The position numbers and the translations under genes are program-made. This document shows positions 1-8,744 of a DNA stretch of 49,436 bases, piece by piece. Source of the stretch: Lapidilactobacillus luobeiensis (GTDB lineage: Bacteria > Bacillota > Bacilli > Lactobacillales > Lactobacillaceae); NCBI RefSeq assembly GCF_024345205.1, contig NZ_BROC01000017.1, forward strand, positions 1 through 49,436, read 5' to 3'. Each line of letters begins with the position of its first letter. Positions within the stretch are counted from its first letter, which is position 1. Below the pieces are notes generated by a model, which saw only the letters and a list, made by a program, of their open reading frames with translations, had not been told where the DNA came from and did no database searches.

Positions 1-72
1 CAGCGCCTTGAGACGCTGGCCAGTACATAGGGCTTATAGCCCTGGAGCAAACCACCCGTTTTACGGGTGGTT
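1..72. other. Hairpin-rich left edge, terminator-like or IS200/IS605 right end
   Basis: The first 72 bases hold three successive small hairpins: CAGCG/CGCTG (1-19), GGGCT/AGCCC (31-43) and a perfect ACCACCCG/CGGGTGGT stem (51-71). There is no gene in them. They may end a gene lying left of the window. A run of short hairpins like this also resembles the right end and omega-RNA region of IS200/IS605 TnpB elements, but no TnpB coding sequence is visible, so that reading is only a suggestion. Confidence 0.35.
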
Positions 73-154
73 ATGATTTGCGTTTATTTTTCGCCAGCAA
101 TGTTCAAAATGTATCGGAATGATCACCACCTTGGCTTTATATAAGAAATGTATA

Positions 155-163
155 TGGTATAAT
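155..163 (+). promoter_or_regulatory. Extended -10 promoter of the XRE/TPR regulator
   Basis: TGG followed by TATAAT (158-163) makes an extended -10 element 30 bp before the start at 194. A -35 is poor, as expected for extended -10 promoters. Confidence 0.65.
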
Positions 164-193
164 AAGAATTAATGAAACTAGGAACGTGATAAG

Positions 194-1063
194 ATGAATA
201 TTGATAAATTTGTTGCGACCCGTAAAGCAATGGGTTTTTCGCAGCAGGAGCTTTGTGACGGCGTTTGCACGCAAGCAACGCTGAGTCGATTGGAGAGTAA
301 TGGCCAGGTCCCGACGATCAAGATCTTGATCCAATTGTGCCGCCGTCTCCACCTTAGTTTAGATGATCTGTTTCCAAAATTTGGGGTACCAGAAAGTCAG
401 CTCAATCAGCAAATGGACGCCACTGAATTCAAACTGGTGACCAGTGAATATCATGAGGCGCAGACCTTACTTGAAAAAATCAATTCAGCTGACCTGACTG
501 ATGAACGGCAGCGTTGGCGCTATCTTTATCTGCGTGGTTATTTAGCCACCTTGTTGGATCACCCGATCACAGATTCGATTTTTGACTTCAACCAGATTTT
601 GATGGCTAAAAGTCAGGCGCCACTGATCTACAATCTTTTGGCTTATACAGGCTGTGGAATCGCCTATGCTCGCCACGGGCAATTGGATAAGGCCGAATTT
701 TATTTCAATAAAGTTTTCGATCAGATCTATCAATGTACGATCGAGACCACCAAAGATGTTTGGCGCGTTTTGAACATTGTTTATAATACTGGCCGCTTTT
801 ACAGTCAGAGCGGGCATAACTATGAGATCGGCAACGAGTTGTTGAACTATGCGCTGACGATCTGCGCCAATAATCATGTGACTTATTATGTGGCGAAGGT
901 CGAATATCAGTTAGCGCTGAACAGCATCGAGCTGAAACAGTCACCGAGGGAAACAATGGAACATATCCACGATTCTCGTGCCTTTGCGCGCATCAATCGC
1001 AACCACATCATGCTCGAGCAACTGGATATTTTGCAAGGGCAGTTGACTGGCGGTCAAGAGTAG
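194..1063 (+). CDS. XRE-family regulator with TPR-like C-terminus (Rgg/PlcR-like)
   Basis: A 289-residue cytosolic DNA-binding regulator. Residues 1-62 form a Cro/C1 helix-turn-helix (FSQQELCDGVCTQATLSRLE is the core, followed by LCRRLHLSLDDLF). Residues ~75-285 are all-helical with TPR-like character (YLRGYLATL, AEFYFNKVFDQI, NELLNYALTICANN). This HTH plus TPR layout is that of Rgg/GadR/MutR and PlcR-type regulators, many of which sense short peptides. The ATG at 194 follows an AGGAA ribosome site and its own extended -10 promoter, and the gene is monocistronic. No candidate signalling-peptide gene is visible next to it, so neither target nor inducer can be named. Confidence 0.8.
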   Translation: MNIDKFVATRKAMGFSQQELCDGVCTQATLSRLESNGQVPTIKILIQLCRRLHLSLDDLFPKFGVPESQLNQQMDATEFKLVTSEYHEAQTLLEKINSADLTDERQRWRYLYLRGYLATLLDHPITDSIFDFNQILMAKSQAPLIYNLLAYTGCGIAYARHGQLDKAEFYFNKVFDQIYQCTIETTKDVWRVLNIVYNTGRFYSQSGHNYEIGNELLNYALTICANNHVTYYVAKVEYQLALNSIELKQSPRETMEHIHDSRAFARINRNHIMLEQLDILQGQLTGGQE

Positions 1064-1182
1064 CGGGGTTGGATCACTTGTAAAGTTGAATTGATACAAC
1101 TGACAATTAGTTATTGACTTTTTAGTTAATATATTTGATTTTTGAAGAATTGTTAATAGGAGTATTATTTATCATGTTACTA

Positions 1183-1219
1183 TAAAAAACCCCAGGTATT
1201 TTGACTTGGGGTTTTTTAT
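1183..1219. terminator. Bidirectional terminator
   Basis: An AAAAAACCCCAGGT / ACTTGGGGTTTTTT stem with a short ATTTTG loop lies between two convergent genes and can end transcription from both sides. Confidence 0.9.
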
Positions 1220-1246
1220 AGTTTTAACCTTATATCTTTGATAATA

Positions 1247-2539
1247 CTATTTCCCTATACTACTTGTGTTCTGTAAATAAAAACGGGCTAATCTATCTTC
1301 TGCCGACGTGCTATTCATATTGAATCTTTTTGTAACAACTTTTGCTGCCCCTCTTGCTGTTTTTCCTTTATCCACCTCTTGCTGCATGAAATAGAACCGA
1401 CCCGCATTTAATAAACTTCGCGTATTAAATCCGCCAGCAAAGACTTCTTTCCGTCCATCCATCTCGGACATGGTCAGGATACGTCGCCGTACCGTCCCCA
1501 ACTTGATATAGACGCTATCGGAATCGTAGGCTCTTAACAGCTGTTGAGTGTTGTCCAACAAAAAGACTCGATCAATAAGCCTATCGTTATTTATCACTTC
1601 CTTTTGTTCTTTTGCTTGTAGAAACGTTTGATATGCATCAAAATCAATTGTAACCCTTTTCACGGTTTCGCGCCATGGTGTTTCTATATAAGGCACTCCG
1701 TCAGGGCCCATCTTGACTCCATCACTCCTGACTAAAGCAACTTCTGGAACCCCATTAAACTCCTCTGTAGAAATACCAAAGAATATCAATAATGCTCCTG
1801 CTGCCGATTGTGACGACTCGTGCATATCACAAATGCTTTGCAGCTGTTCTCTAGTTATTAACTCTGGATTTTTAATATTCTTTATTCCCATCACGGTAAG
1901 CATATCTTTTGTGTAGAATTTTGCTATCGGATTTCTAAACTCAGCATAATTTGGCCAAAAATCATTTTTTCGTTCAACTGGCATTTTTTCGTCCCAAAAA
2001 TCTTTTAGACTTCGATATACTAAAGTCAACCGATTAAAAGCTTCCATGGTTGAGGCCGCATTAACTTCTTTAACAATTAGTTCGCGCATATCTTCATTGT
2101 TAAAATTTAACAATGATTTGCCATGTTTATTTTCAAGCTCTTCTGTATTTCTTAGAACCATTTGATCGTTATAAACAACATCCTGACTGTACTTTATGCT
2201 CTGATCAATTATAAACGCCTGTTTAATATTATTATCCCAGTCAAAACTAATAATATCTCTGCCCATTGGAATAGTTGATTCCGACTGGATAGCTTTTGGC
2301 AATCCCAACCTAACGTTTTCTTCAAAATCTGGATAGGCTCTAGGGTTAAGCGCAATTAGGAAATTTATTTTATTAAGTGAGGGTAGCTTATTAAAATTTC
2401 GATAATCGGCAATTGAACGCTCCGCTGCGCTTTTGGTGAATCCGTAAGCTGATAACGCATCAACTGCTTTTTCTTTATTATTTTGAAAACTTTTTTCGTA
2501 ACCACCTGCTTGACCTTCCTCAATTTTTGCAATTTGCAT
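1247..2539 (-). CDS. Degenerate tyrosine-recombinase-fold protein, third gene of an island
   Basis: A 430-residue protein with no confident name. Its C-terminal half reads like a tyrosine recombinase domain stripped of catalytic residues: LITREQLQSICDM then ALLIFFGISTEEFNGVPEV (where integrases have the TGLRisEl arginine box, here without the arginine), and later FNTRSLLNAGRFYFMQQEV and a terminal RLARFYL (where the HxLRH box and tyrosine box would fall). I chose the ATG at 2539 because AGAGAGGTG precedes it by nine bases and because it avoids overlap with the gene before it. Longer in-frame starts up to 2608 have no such site. It lies 25 bp after the other recombinase-like gene, in one operon. 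A SPbeta YopP/MrpR-like regulatory role is inference; the fold assignment is by eye only. Confidence 0.55.
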   Translation of the reverse strand: MQIAKIEEGQAGGYEKSFQNNKEKAVDALSAYGFTKSAAERSIADYRNFNKLPSLNKINFLIALNPRAYPDFEENVRLGLPKAIQSESTIPMGRDIISFDWDNNIKQAFIIDQSIKYSQDVVYNDQMVLRNTEELENKHGKSLLNFNNEDMRELIVKEVNAASTMEAFNRLTLVYRSLKDFWDEKMPVERKNDFWPNYAEFRNPIAKFYTKDMLTVMGIKNIKNPELITREQLQSICDMHESSQSAAGALLIFFGISTEEFNGVPEVALVRSDGVKMGPDGVPYIETPWRETVKRVTIDFDAYQTFLQAKEQKEVINNDRLIDRVFLLDNTQQLLRAYDSDSVYIKLGTVRRRILTMSEMDGRKEVFAGGFNTRSLLNAGRFYFMQQEVDKGKTARGAAKVVTKRFNMNSTSAEDRLARFYLQNTSSIGK

Positions 2540-2564
2540 AAATACAGACACCTCTCTTACTTTA

Positions 2565-3620
2565 TTATATTTGGCTCGTCTTACTAGCATACTTCCTAAT
2601 ATTATCATATCGCTTAGTGATATTTAACACCATGTTAGGACTCTCTTTAATAATTGCCCTTAACACATCAACAGGAATCTCGTCCAATCTATCAGGTTCG
2701 ATTTCTGCGGTGAGTATATAGGAACCGAAATCAGTTACTTTTGTTCCTGAGCGAATATATTTCGTTGTCATGTCTAAACTTTCATGGTCTAAGAAGCGTC
2801 TCACCATATCTGGATCTTTTGTTAAGTTATACAATCGCGTTCCTGCACCAACCTTGAGACTTTGCGGTGTAATTTTGTGGCCAGTTTTTTCACTACATAA
2901 CTCCATTATCTTGGCAAAATTTCTTTGTGAAACATCATGGAATAAGGTGTCGTCCTGATTGCCTTCATATAAAAGTTCCTTAAGTTCATAATACATTTTA
3001 TCTGCAATAGGTTTCTTGTTGACCTTATTACCTTTGTCGTGTACATAGATAACCCAAAACTCATTATCATCAAAATCGCGATCATGTACAATATCGCTCC
3101 ATTTAAGACGGAATGTTGCACTGATATGACTAGCGATACAAAACATCAACTTGGCCGCTGCCATATATTTTTCATTGATACGATTAGCCGTTGATTTAAA
3201 TTTGTACTCTTTTAAAAATTCGATCAACTCATCAAATTCCCCGACAGACATACTGGGAACTTCACCACCATCTTTTATCAAAGTATCTCCAGCAAGACCG
3301 AACCGTCTAATATAGTTATAATCAACGTTATTTAGAATCATATTTTTTTCAAGGGCTGTTATAAAACTTGACACACCACTCAAATAGTTTTTGATCGTTT
3401 CGTCCTTAACCCCATTACGGCGCATTGGCTCAACAAATTTTTTAAAAGTTTTATCGCGATAAAAATTATTAATTAAAAAGTCATCATTAACTAATTCGGA
3501 GATTTTTTTAGAGTAAACCATTTTGAAAAACAGAACAACACTATTCTCATACACTTTTTTTGTACCTTCTGATTTGCGTGAGTCTAACCAATATCTATAC
3601 GTTTGTTCGATCCTGTTCAT
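2565..3620 (-). CDS. Tyrosine-recombinase-like protein lacking key catalytic residues (MrpR-like)
   Basis: A 351-residue protein with an N-terminal SAM-like core-binding domain (about 1-110, TYRYWLDSRKSEGTKKVYEN) and a C-terminal tyrosine-recombinase domain. Arginine I (R171 in ATFRLKW), the beta-hairpin lysine (K196 in DKGNK), H279 (LDHES) and Y288 (TTKYIR) are present. The HxxR of box II is replaced by QSLK (Q253, K256) within TPQSLKVGAGT. Loss of the second arginine makes strand exchange doubtful. The SPbeta phage repressor MrpR is a known integrase-fold DNA-binding protein without recombinase activity, so a regulatory role is plausible. The ATG at 3620 follows AAAGAGGT. It is the middle gene of an AT-rich operon with 25-bp gaps on both sides. 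No attachment site pair was found nearby. Confidence 0.65.
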   Translation of the reverse strand: MNRIEQTYRYWLDSRKSEGTKKVYENSVVLFFKMVYSKKISELVNDDFLINNFYRDKTFKKFVEPMRRNGVKDETIKNYLSGVSSFITALEKNMILNNVDYNYIRRFGLAGDTLIKDGGEVPSMSVGEFDELIEFLKEYKFKSTANRINEKYMAAAKLMFCIASHISATFRLKWSDIVHDRDFDDNEFWVIYVHDKGNKVNKKPIADKMYYELKELLYEGNQDDTLFHDVSQRNFAKIMELCSEKTGHKITPQSLKVGAGTRLYNLTKDPDMVRRFLDHESLDMTTKYIRSGTKVTDFGSYILTAEIEPDRLDEIPVDVLRAIIKESPNMVLNITKRYDNIRKYASKTSQI

Positions 3621-3645
3621 TACTATCTACCTCTTTCTTCTATAT

Positions 3646-4344
3646 CTAGGTTAGCTTAGGCCTTGGCTCAAACATAGGTTCATTATATTTGTTTTCATAT
3701 ACTGATCTAAGTGTTTTTGTTTTCCCTTGTCCAATATTATCTTTCAATCTTACGAACCCAGGCGCCCTCATGTTGTCGTACCTCTTAATATAGTCACCTT
3801 GACCCGTTGCATGTATTCTTTTTATCTCTGCTCTAAATAAATCAAGCAGCTGATCGTTTGAAAAAACGTTCCAGTTAAGTTTTGTAGCATCTTTTGGTGC
3901 ACCATATTTCTTTATATAAGCTAATTGGACAAATGTGAAGGTGCCCATTCTATCCATAATTTTTAGTAGTGTTGGAGTTTCCTCAGAATGAACCAATCTA
4001 TTGTAGTCGCCTGATTTGAAAATTTTCTTCTTGTGCATAAATTTAACCGCCGCTACTATTAACTCTTCATCCGTCATATTGTCCCATTTTAATTCATTAC
4101 TATAACTTTTATACCCAAGTTTAAAAACAATTTCTGCCCATGTTAGCTTTTTATAGGTTAATAGCCAGTTGGTACTTGGAGCATTTTCCTTGTCCCTTTT
4201 TCGATTGTATTCTTTAGCGCGTGCATGATCCTGTATTCCAATACGCTTAATTTCTTCATTAACCAATGATAAAATTTGATACTCACTATAGTCGCCCCAT
4301 TTTTTATCATATGATTGGCGTTCGTGATTTTTTTTAGGGTTCAT
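3646..4344 (-). CDS. Protein with three ~68-residue internal repeats, first gene of island operon
   Basis: A 232-residue, lysine-rich protein I do not recognise. It is built from three degenerate repeats of about 68 residues, each opening with a W-centred segment (KKWGDYSEYQI, LKWDNMTDEEL, LNWNVFSNDQL), followed by an EIKRI-type helix, a Y/N/R-rich turn and a final tWaeivfklGYK-like helix. The pattern resembles helical DNA-binding repeats such as the homing-endonuclease-associated repeat, but that is only by eye. An upstream in-frame TTG at 4350 is only three bases from the AGAGGAG ribosome site, while the ATG at 4344 is nine bases away and was chosen. It leads the operon with the two recombinase-fold genes and probably works with them. 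Confidence 0.5.
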   Translation of the reverse strand: MNPKKNHERQSYDKKWGDYSEYQILSLVNEEIKRIGIQDHARAKEYNRKRDKENAPSTNWLLTYKKLTWAEIVFKLGYKSYSNELKWDNMTDEELIVAAVKFMHKKKIFKSGDYNRLVHSEETPTLLKIMDRMGTFTFVQLAYIKKYGAPKDATKLNWNVFSNDQLLDLFRAEIKRIHATGQGDYIKRYDNMRAPGFVRLKDNIGQGKTKTLRSVYENKYNEPMFEPRPKLT

Positions 4345-4613
4345 TTTCAATATCTCCTCTTATGATATTTACTTTCATAGATTATCTTTAATTAAATACA
4401 TTAAATTTTAATTTTTTTAAATCAATTCCATTCAATGAAATTGTAGCGGTTATTATATTTTGGGTCAACTCAGTTTAGTTATCATATAATAATTTTTTAA
4501 ATAGTTTTACTGTTTGGTAGTGATTTCTTTATTATGAGCTATCTATGAGATTGGGTTATTGAAAACAAATTCTTAGCATAAAAAGTATCGATCATGATCA
4601 GCAACTACAGTTA
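4345..4613. other. AT-rich non-coding upstream region of the island operon
   Basis: About 270 bp of very AT-rich DNA with no gene. It must contain the minus-strand promoter of the three-gene operon, but several poor -10-like runs compete and none can be chosen. Confidence 0.5.
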
Positions 4614-4658
4614 AAAGAACGTGTTTCGCCACAGCAATCGGTGGGAAACACGTTCTTT
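4614..4658 (-). terminator. Terminator of the GRP sugar permease gene
   Basis: AAAGAACGTGTTTC (4614-4627) pairs perfectly with GAAACACGTTCTTT (4645-4658), and the loop itself can pair CCAC with GTGG. On the minus strand the stem is followed by a T run. Confidence 0.85.
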
Positions 4659-4710
4659 ATTTTGTTGCGATTGAAAATAGCTGAGAAAAGGCTATCAGTT
4701 TTTCAAGAAA

Positions 4711-5589
4711 TTACATGATCCCGATGGTGATACCACCGACCATGACGAGGGCTAGACCAATTATGGTGAAGGTCAGTTCTTTTTTAGTTTTGTGCTCATG
4801 GAGCAATAAGATCCCGCCGATCGTGGAGATGACGACGCTCATTTGTGTTAGGGCAAAGCCGGTGGCAACGCCATTCCGACGCGCGGAAACGATGTAGAAA
4901 AGGGCGGCCAGAGCGAAGAAAAATCCGGAGGCTAAGTTGCGCCAAGTCGCGCTTTCAGTAAAATAGTTTTTGGCAGCAGGTGTTTTATGGGCGCGATACA
5001 GCGCAAAAATAGTCGACATCAAGGCCATGCCGATACCTTGAGGCAGAAAACCAGCCCAAGGATCAGCACCGACTAATTGGGGAAAAATATTGTAACCAAG
5101 ATAGCCCAAAGTGGAAACGATGAAAGTAATGATCAAGGAAGCGGTACTGAAACGTTGCTCACCAGCGGCCTGACTTTTAGAACGGATCGTCGTGAAATAC
5201 ATGCCGAAAATAATGCCAATGATCGCCAATGTGCCAATGATTTTCACGGAAGTTTCCGCCCACTCACCGAAAACTAAGACACCGATCAACGCCGTCCCAA
5301 TGATCTGGAGCCCAGTTGAGATCGGCATCGCTTTGGAAACGGTCATCTTTTGGAACAATTGGTATTGCAGCATTTGACCGGTAGCCCAGCAAGCGCCGGA
5401 CAGCATGCCCATCAGCAGTAACTGCCAAGAGATCTGTGGTTGGCTGATCAAATAGATCACGATCGCGGTGATCAGCGTGGCGTAAGTCGTACCAACGATT
5501 TGGTTGATGTGATCGCCGCCGGCTTTGGTCGCGATCAATGGCATGATACCCCAACCCAATGCTGGGATCAGCCCGATGAGAAGATTCAT
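4711..5589 (-). CDS. GRP-family sugar uptake permease (GlcU/RbsU type)
   Basis: A 292-residue integral membrane protein of the glucose/ribose porter family, in the drug/metabolite transporter superfamily. These take up glucose or ribose using an ion gradient. It starts MNLLIGLIPALGWGIMPLIA, the usual family opening, and has about ten membrane segments in two halves (IVGTTYATLITAIVIYL, LLLMGMLSGACWATGQML, IIGTALIGVLVFGEW and others), ending in a short C-tail. The length is normal for the family. An open frame continues upstream to 5703, but the ATG at 5589 follows AAAGGAG and matches family starts. It is monocistronic with its own terminator. Which sugar it carries cannot be read from sequence. 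Confidence 0.85.
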   Translation of the reverse strand: MNLLIGLIPALGWGIMPLIATKAGGDHINQIVGTTYATLITAIVIYLISQPQISWQLLLMGMLSGACWATGQMLQYQLFQKMTVSKAMPISTGLQIIGTALIGVLVFGEWAETSVKIIGTLAIIGIIFGMYFTTIRSKSQAAGEQRFSTASLIITFIVSTLGYLGYNIFPQLVGADPWAGFLPQGIGMALMSTIFALYRAHKTPAAKNYFTESATWRNLASGFFFALAALFYIVSARRNGVATGFALTQMSVVISTIGGILLLHEHKTKKELTFTIIGLALVMVGGITIGIM

Positions 5590-5879
5590 TTTCTTACTCG
5601 CTCCTTTGATAATTTTCAGATTTTTACATTGTAACGTATTTCTAGTGGAAAAATCAATGAAAAGATTGAATGAAAGTGACGAAAATGGGCTAAAAATTAT
5701 CAAATGGATTCAGAAAGCTTGTCGTTTCTAGGTTAAACCAGTCTCAAGGAAATGATACAGATTTTTTTATCTGTTTCAAAAAAGACAAATTTCCTCCATA
5801 AAAGATCGACATTTGCGTTACGCTAAAATCAGGCGTTATTTGGCCAAATCGTCTGAACAGGTGGGATCCAGGCGAGCTG

Positions 5880-5888
5880 TGTTATAAT
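5880..5888 (+). promoter_or_regulatory. Extended -10 promoter of the YitT-family gene
   Basis: TGT followed by TATAAT (5883-5888) gives an extended -10, leaving a leader of ~140 bp before the gene at 6026. No convincing -35. The rest of 5704-6025 holds nothing I can name. Confidence 0.6.
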
Positions 5889-6025
5889 TATTTAGACTTA
5901 GTTGCGTAACAGTCAGTAAATTCGGTTGTTGCTCGTTACTGGACTGGCCACTGCCAGATCAGTCCTAGGCGTTTTTTAGTATCCGTAATGGGATTACATA
6001 TTTTTTCGGAAAAGGAAGTGCTGTG

Positions 6026-6937
6026 ATGACAAGGTTCGTGCGAACAAAATGGGCCCAATTTTTGGTGATGTTGGTGGCCTTAGAGATCATCGCCGTTAGT
6101 ATCAATATGTTTTATGCGCCTCATGATATCGCTTCTGGTGGGGCGACCGGGATCGGGATCCTGCTGGAGGCCGCGTTTGGGTTTAATTTATCATTAGTGG
6201 TTTTGGTCATTAATATTTTCATGTTGATCCTGGCAGGGATTTTCTTAAATAAGCAAACCGTTTTGAAAATTGCGCTGGGTAGTTTCATTTTACCGATTTG
6301 TTTGGCCGTGACGCCGCAGATCAAATTGATCGAAGACCCATTATTGACGGTGATCGTTGGCGCTTCGATCTTTGCCGTGGGGATCTCGATGCTGTATCAG
6401 ATCGATGCTTCTAGTGGTGGCACCACTGTCCCACCGTTGATCATCAAGAAATACTGGGGTATGAAAACATCAACGTCATTATTAATGATCGATGGCGTGA
6501 TCTGTCTCTTAAACGTGTTCGTTGCTGGCTTTGAGGTGATGGTTTTAGCCGTGACTTCCCAGATCTTGACCACGATCGTTATGAATTTTATTGAAACTGG
6601 TCTTGATCGCAAGAAAGTTATTTACATTATGAGTGACAGCGACTTGAATAAAATCAAGGAAAAGCTTGGCTTGCTGGGCAAAGCGTTGACGATTTTTAAC
6701 GTCACAGGTGGATATACGGGGCATGACAAAGAAATGCTGATGGTGATCGTGGAAAACCCCGATTATCATCAATTACTTGGCTTGGTCCATGAGATCGATC
6801 CGAGCGCTTTTGTGCTGGTGATGAACGCCGCCGAGGCCCGAGGAGGGATCTGGAACAATGGCGATCAATATTTGACCCAGATCCCCAGCGAGAAACGTTC
6901 CGAAGTGTTGGAGAAATTCAATTCTGATGAACAGTGA
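6026..6937 (+). CDS. YitT-family membrane protein (DUF161 and DUF2179)
   Basis: A 303-residue membrane protein of the YitT family, of unknown transport or structural role. Five or six N-terminal membrane segments include the family motif region YAPHDIASGGATGIG and its internal echo YQIDASSGGTTVPP, the duplicated DUF161 signature. A soluble C-terminal DUF2179 domain (~220-300) contains TGGYTGHDKEMLMVIV and DPSAFVLVMNAAEARG, as usual. The ATG at 6026 was preferred over a GTG three bases before it; both lie after AAAGGAAG. It is monocistronic with promoter and terminator of its own. Confidence 0.9.
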   Translation: MTRFVRTKWAQFLVMLVALEIIAVSINMFYAPHDIASGGATGIGILLEAAFGFNLSLVVLVINIFMLILAGIFLNKQTVLKIALGSFILPICLAVTPQIKLIEDPLLTVIVGASIFAVGISMLYQIDASSGGTTVPPLIIKKYWGMKTSTSLLMIDGVICLLNVFVAGFEVMVLAVTSQILTTIVMNFIETGLDRKKVIYIMSDSDLNKIKEKLGLLGKALTIFNVTGGYTGHDKEMLMVIVENPDYHQLLGLVHEIDPSAFVLVMNAAEARGGIWNNGDQYLTQIPSEKRSEVLEKFNSDEQ

Positions 6938-6974
6938 GTTTGTTCAAGGCGCGAGAAAAAATAAGTTTTGCCTA

Positions 6975-7015
6975 AAGTGGAAATGCCTAGACAGGGGCGT
7001 TTCCGCTTACTTTTT
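6975..7015 (+). terminator. Terminator after the YitT-family gene
   Basis: AAGTGGAAATGCC (6975-6987) pairs with GGCGTTTCCGCTT (6996-7008), two positions being G-U wobbles, followed by TTTTT. The T run merges into the CIRCE operator. Confidence 0.8.
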
Positions 7016-7040
7016 AGCACTCAGATATTTAGAGTGCTAA
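7014..7040 (+). promoter_or_regulatory. CIRCE operator (HrcA site) upstream of hsp20
   Basis: TTAGCACTC (7014-7022), nine spacer bases, then GAGTGCTAA (7032-7040): an exact match to the CIRCE consensus bound by the heat-shock repressor HrcA. It lies just upstream of the -35 box rather than downstream of the transcription start. Confidence 0.97.
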
Positions 7041-7044
7041 ATTC

Positions 7045-7072
7045 TTGAAACCGATCCGAAAGTGATTATAAT
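7045..7072 (+). promoter_or_regulatory. SigA promoter of hsp20
   Basis: TTGAAA (7045-7050), 16-bp spacer, TATAAT (7067-7072), 36 bp before the hsp20 start and directly behind CIRCE. Confidence 0.85.
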
Positions 7073-7107
7073 GGGTTTTGAAGGTTGAAGAAAGGAAGTA
7101 AAGAATT

Positions 7108-7557
7108 ATGGCAAATGACTTAATGAATAATCGTCGTAATGATTTATTTGGAGGTTTCAATGATTGGTTTAATGATGACCGTTTCTTTAACAATCTCGGT
7201 CGTGCGTTCTATGGCATGTCCGAACCGAACGATTTGAAAACTGATATCAAGGAAACCAAGCATGACTATCAAGTGACTGTTGATCTTCCTGGTTTGGATA
7301 AGAAAGATATCGAAGTACGTTATGACAACGATATTTTGACGATCAATGGCAAGAAGGACAGTTTCACGGATGATGCCGACAAGGATGGCAACACCTTGAT
7401 GAGCGAGCGCAGTTACGGCAGTTTCTCACGGCAATATCGCTTGCCTAAGGTCAAGGCGGACGCGATTTCAGGGCATTATGAAAATGGTGTTTTGAAGATC
7501 ACATTGCCTAAGGAAAACAAGGAAATCAGTAGCGATCACCAAATCAAGATCGACTAA
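7108..7557 (+). CDS. hsp20: Small heat-shock protein Hsp20 (alpha-crystallin family)
   Basis: A 149-residue ATP-independent cytosolic holdase chaperone. The N-terminal arm (1-45) is rich in N, D, F and R (NNRRNDLFGGFNDWFNDDRF). The alpha-crystallin domain follows (~47-140), with TDIKETKHDYQVTVDLPG, DNDILTINGKK, the hallmark YENGVLKITLPK and a short C-terminal extension. The ATG at 7108 has an AAAGGAAG site ten bases before it. CIRCE and a good SigA promoter show heat-shock control through HrcA. It is monocistronic with a strong terminator. Confidence 0.96.
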   Translation: MANDLMNNRRNDLFGGFNDWFNDDRFFNNLGRAFYGMSEPNDLKTDIKETKHDYQVTVDLPGLDKKDIEVRYDNDILTINGKKDSFTDDADKDGNTLMSERSYGSFSRQYRLPKVKADAISGHYENGVLKITLPKENKEISSDHQIKID

Positions 7558-7581
7558 TGAGTTTCGCACTGGGGTACAAGT

Positions 7582-7634
7582 AAAAGCGATGGCGAACTGA
7601 CATGGGTAATGTTGGTTTTCCATCGCTTTTTTTG
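7582..7634 (+). terminator. Terminator of hsp20
   Basis: AAAAGCGATGG (7582-7592) pairs with CCATCGCTTTTTTT (7620-7633). The 3' arm with its T run is also the left edge of the first R1 repeat unit. Confidence 0.85.
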
Positions 7635-8357
7635 TTAAAAGTAGATTGGCCGCAGCTTGCGCTGCGAAATTCGGGGTGAGCTCGCTGTGGGCGTCACTTT
7701 GAGCTTTTCGGAAGGGCGCCGAAAAGCTCAAAGCTGAGCCTTATTCTAAGCGGCAAAGCCGCTAAGAATAACGACAGGTTGATCTCACCCCGAATTTCTC
7801 CGCTCCAGCCGCTCAACGTTATAACAGTCATTTGAGTAGTCACGCCAATTGGCAAGCTATGACCAATTGATGGGGAGCCACGCAATTGACGACCATGGCT
7901 AGTAGTCACCAGCTTTAAATTGGTGACACCGGTATAGTCTGCTTGATAAACCAGACTAGTTCTCTGTGAATCAACTGAATCAGTCGGTTTTCCATCGTTT
8001 TTTTGTTAAAAGTAGCTTGGCCGCAGCTTGCGCTGCGAAATTCGGGGTGAGCTCGCTGTGGGCGTCACTTTGAGATTTTCGGAAAACCACCGAAAATCTC
8101 AAAGCTGAGCCTTGGTCTAAGTGGCATATCCACTAAGACCAATTTCACGGCGATCTCACCCCGAATTTCTCCGCTCCAGCCGCTCAACGTTATCATAGTC
8201 GTTTGAGTAGTCACGCCAATTGGCAAGCTATGGCCAATTTATGAGGGATCACGCAATCGATAACCGTGGCTAGTGGATACAATTTTTAAATTGGTGACTC
8301 CAGTACAATCCGTCTGATGGACAGACCTAGTTCTCCGTGAATCAACTGAATCGGTCG
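7615..8357. repeat. R1 structured repeat, two tandem 371-bp copies
   Basis: Two direct units (7615-7985 and 7986-8357) with a 371-bp period. Each has an outer 14-bp perfect stem AAATTCGGGGTGAG (7667-7680 with 7784-7797; 8038-8051 with 8155-8168) enclosing two hairpins. Hairpin A is 7697-7733 and 8068-8104; hairpin B is 7741-7771 and 8112-8142. Stem sequences differ between copies by compensatory changes: GAGCTTTTCGG with CCGAAAAGCTC becomes GAGATTTTCGG with CCGAAAATCTC. No supported coding sequence. Confidence 0.9.
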
Positions 8358-8363
8358 GTTTCC

Positions 8364-8740
8364 AACCAGTGATTGTTAAGAAAACAAGCAGAGATGTTCA
8401 GCTTACATAAAATGTCCCGACTGTCTAATCCGTTGGCATTGCCGTACCAAAAAAGTGTGATGGGTTTTGACCACCACACTCGCAAAATCTCTTTGTCTGA
8501 TACTCAACTTAGATTGCAGATCGGCTCAATTCTGTTCAGCAACCGGCTGGGACTGCGCGGCTCAGTGGTGAAATTGTCCTTGGCGGCTTTGCCGCTTAGG
8601 ACAAGGCTCGATTTGAAGACAATTCCCGCTTTTGGAATTGGCTTCAAACGATGCCCACCACGTTCCAGTCCGCATCAGCAGTCCCAGCCGGTTGCGCTCA
8701 CGCGCAACACCCCACCACATCAGCAATCAAGAGCGCAAGC
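8364..8740. repeat. R2 structured repeat, left copy
   Basis: Homologous over ~370 bp, in opposite orientation, to 13338-13735. A 17-bp perfect outer stem CAACCGGCTGGGACTGC (8540-8556 with 8678-8694) encloses hairpin B (8574-8604, TTGTCCT..GCGGC ttt GCCGC..AGGACAA) and hairpin A (8612-8648). Same architecture as R1 but largely different sequence. Confidence 0.88.
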
Positions 8741-8744
8741 TGGT

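Noticed and set aside
1247-4344. Prophage or integrated element with active integrase
   Set aside because: No structural phage genes, no excisionase, no attachment repeats found, and the recombinase lacks box II residues.
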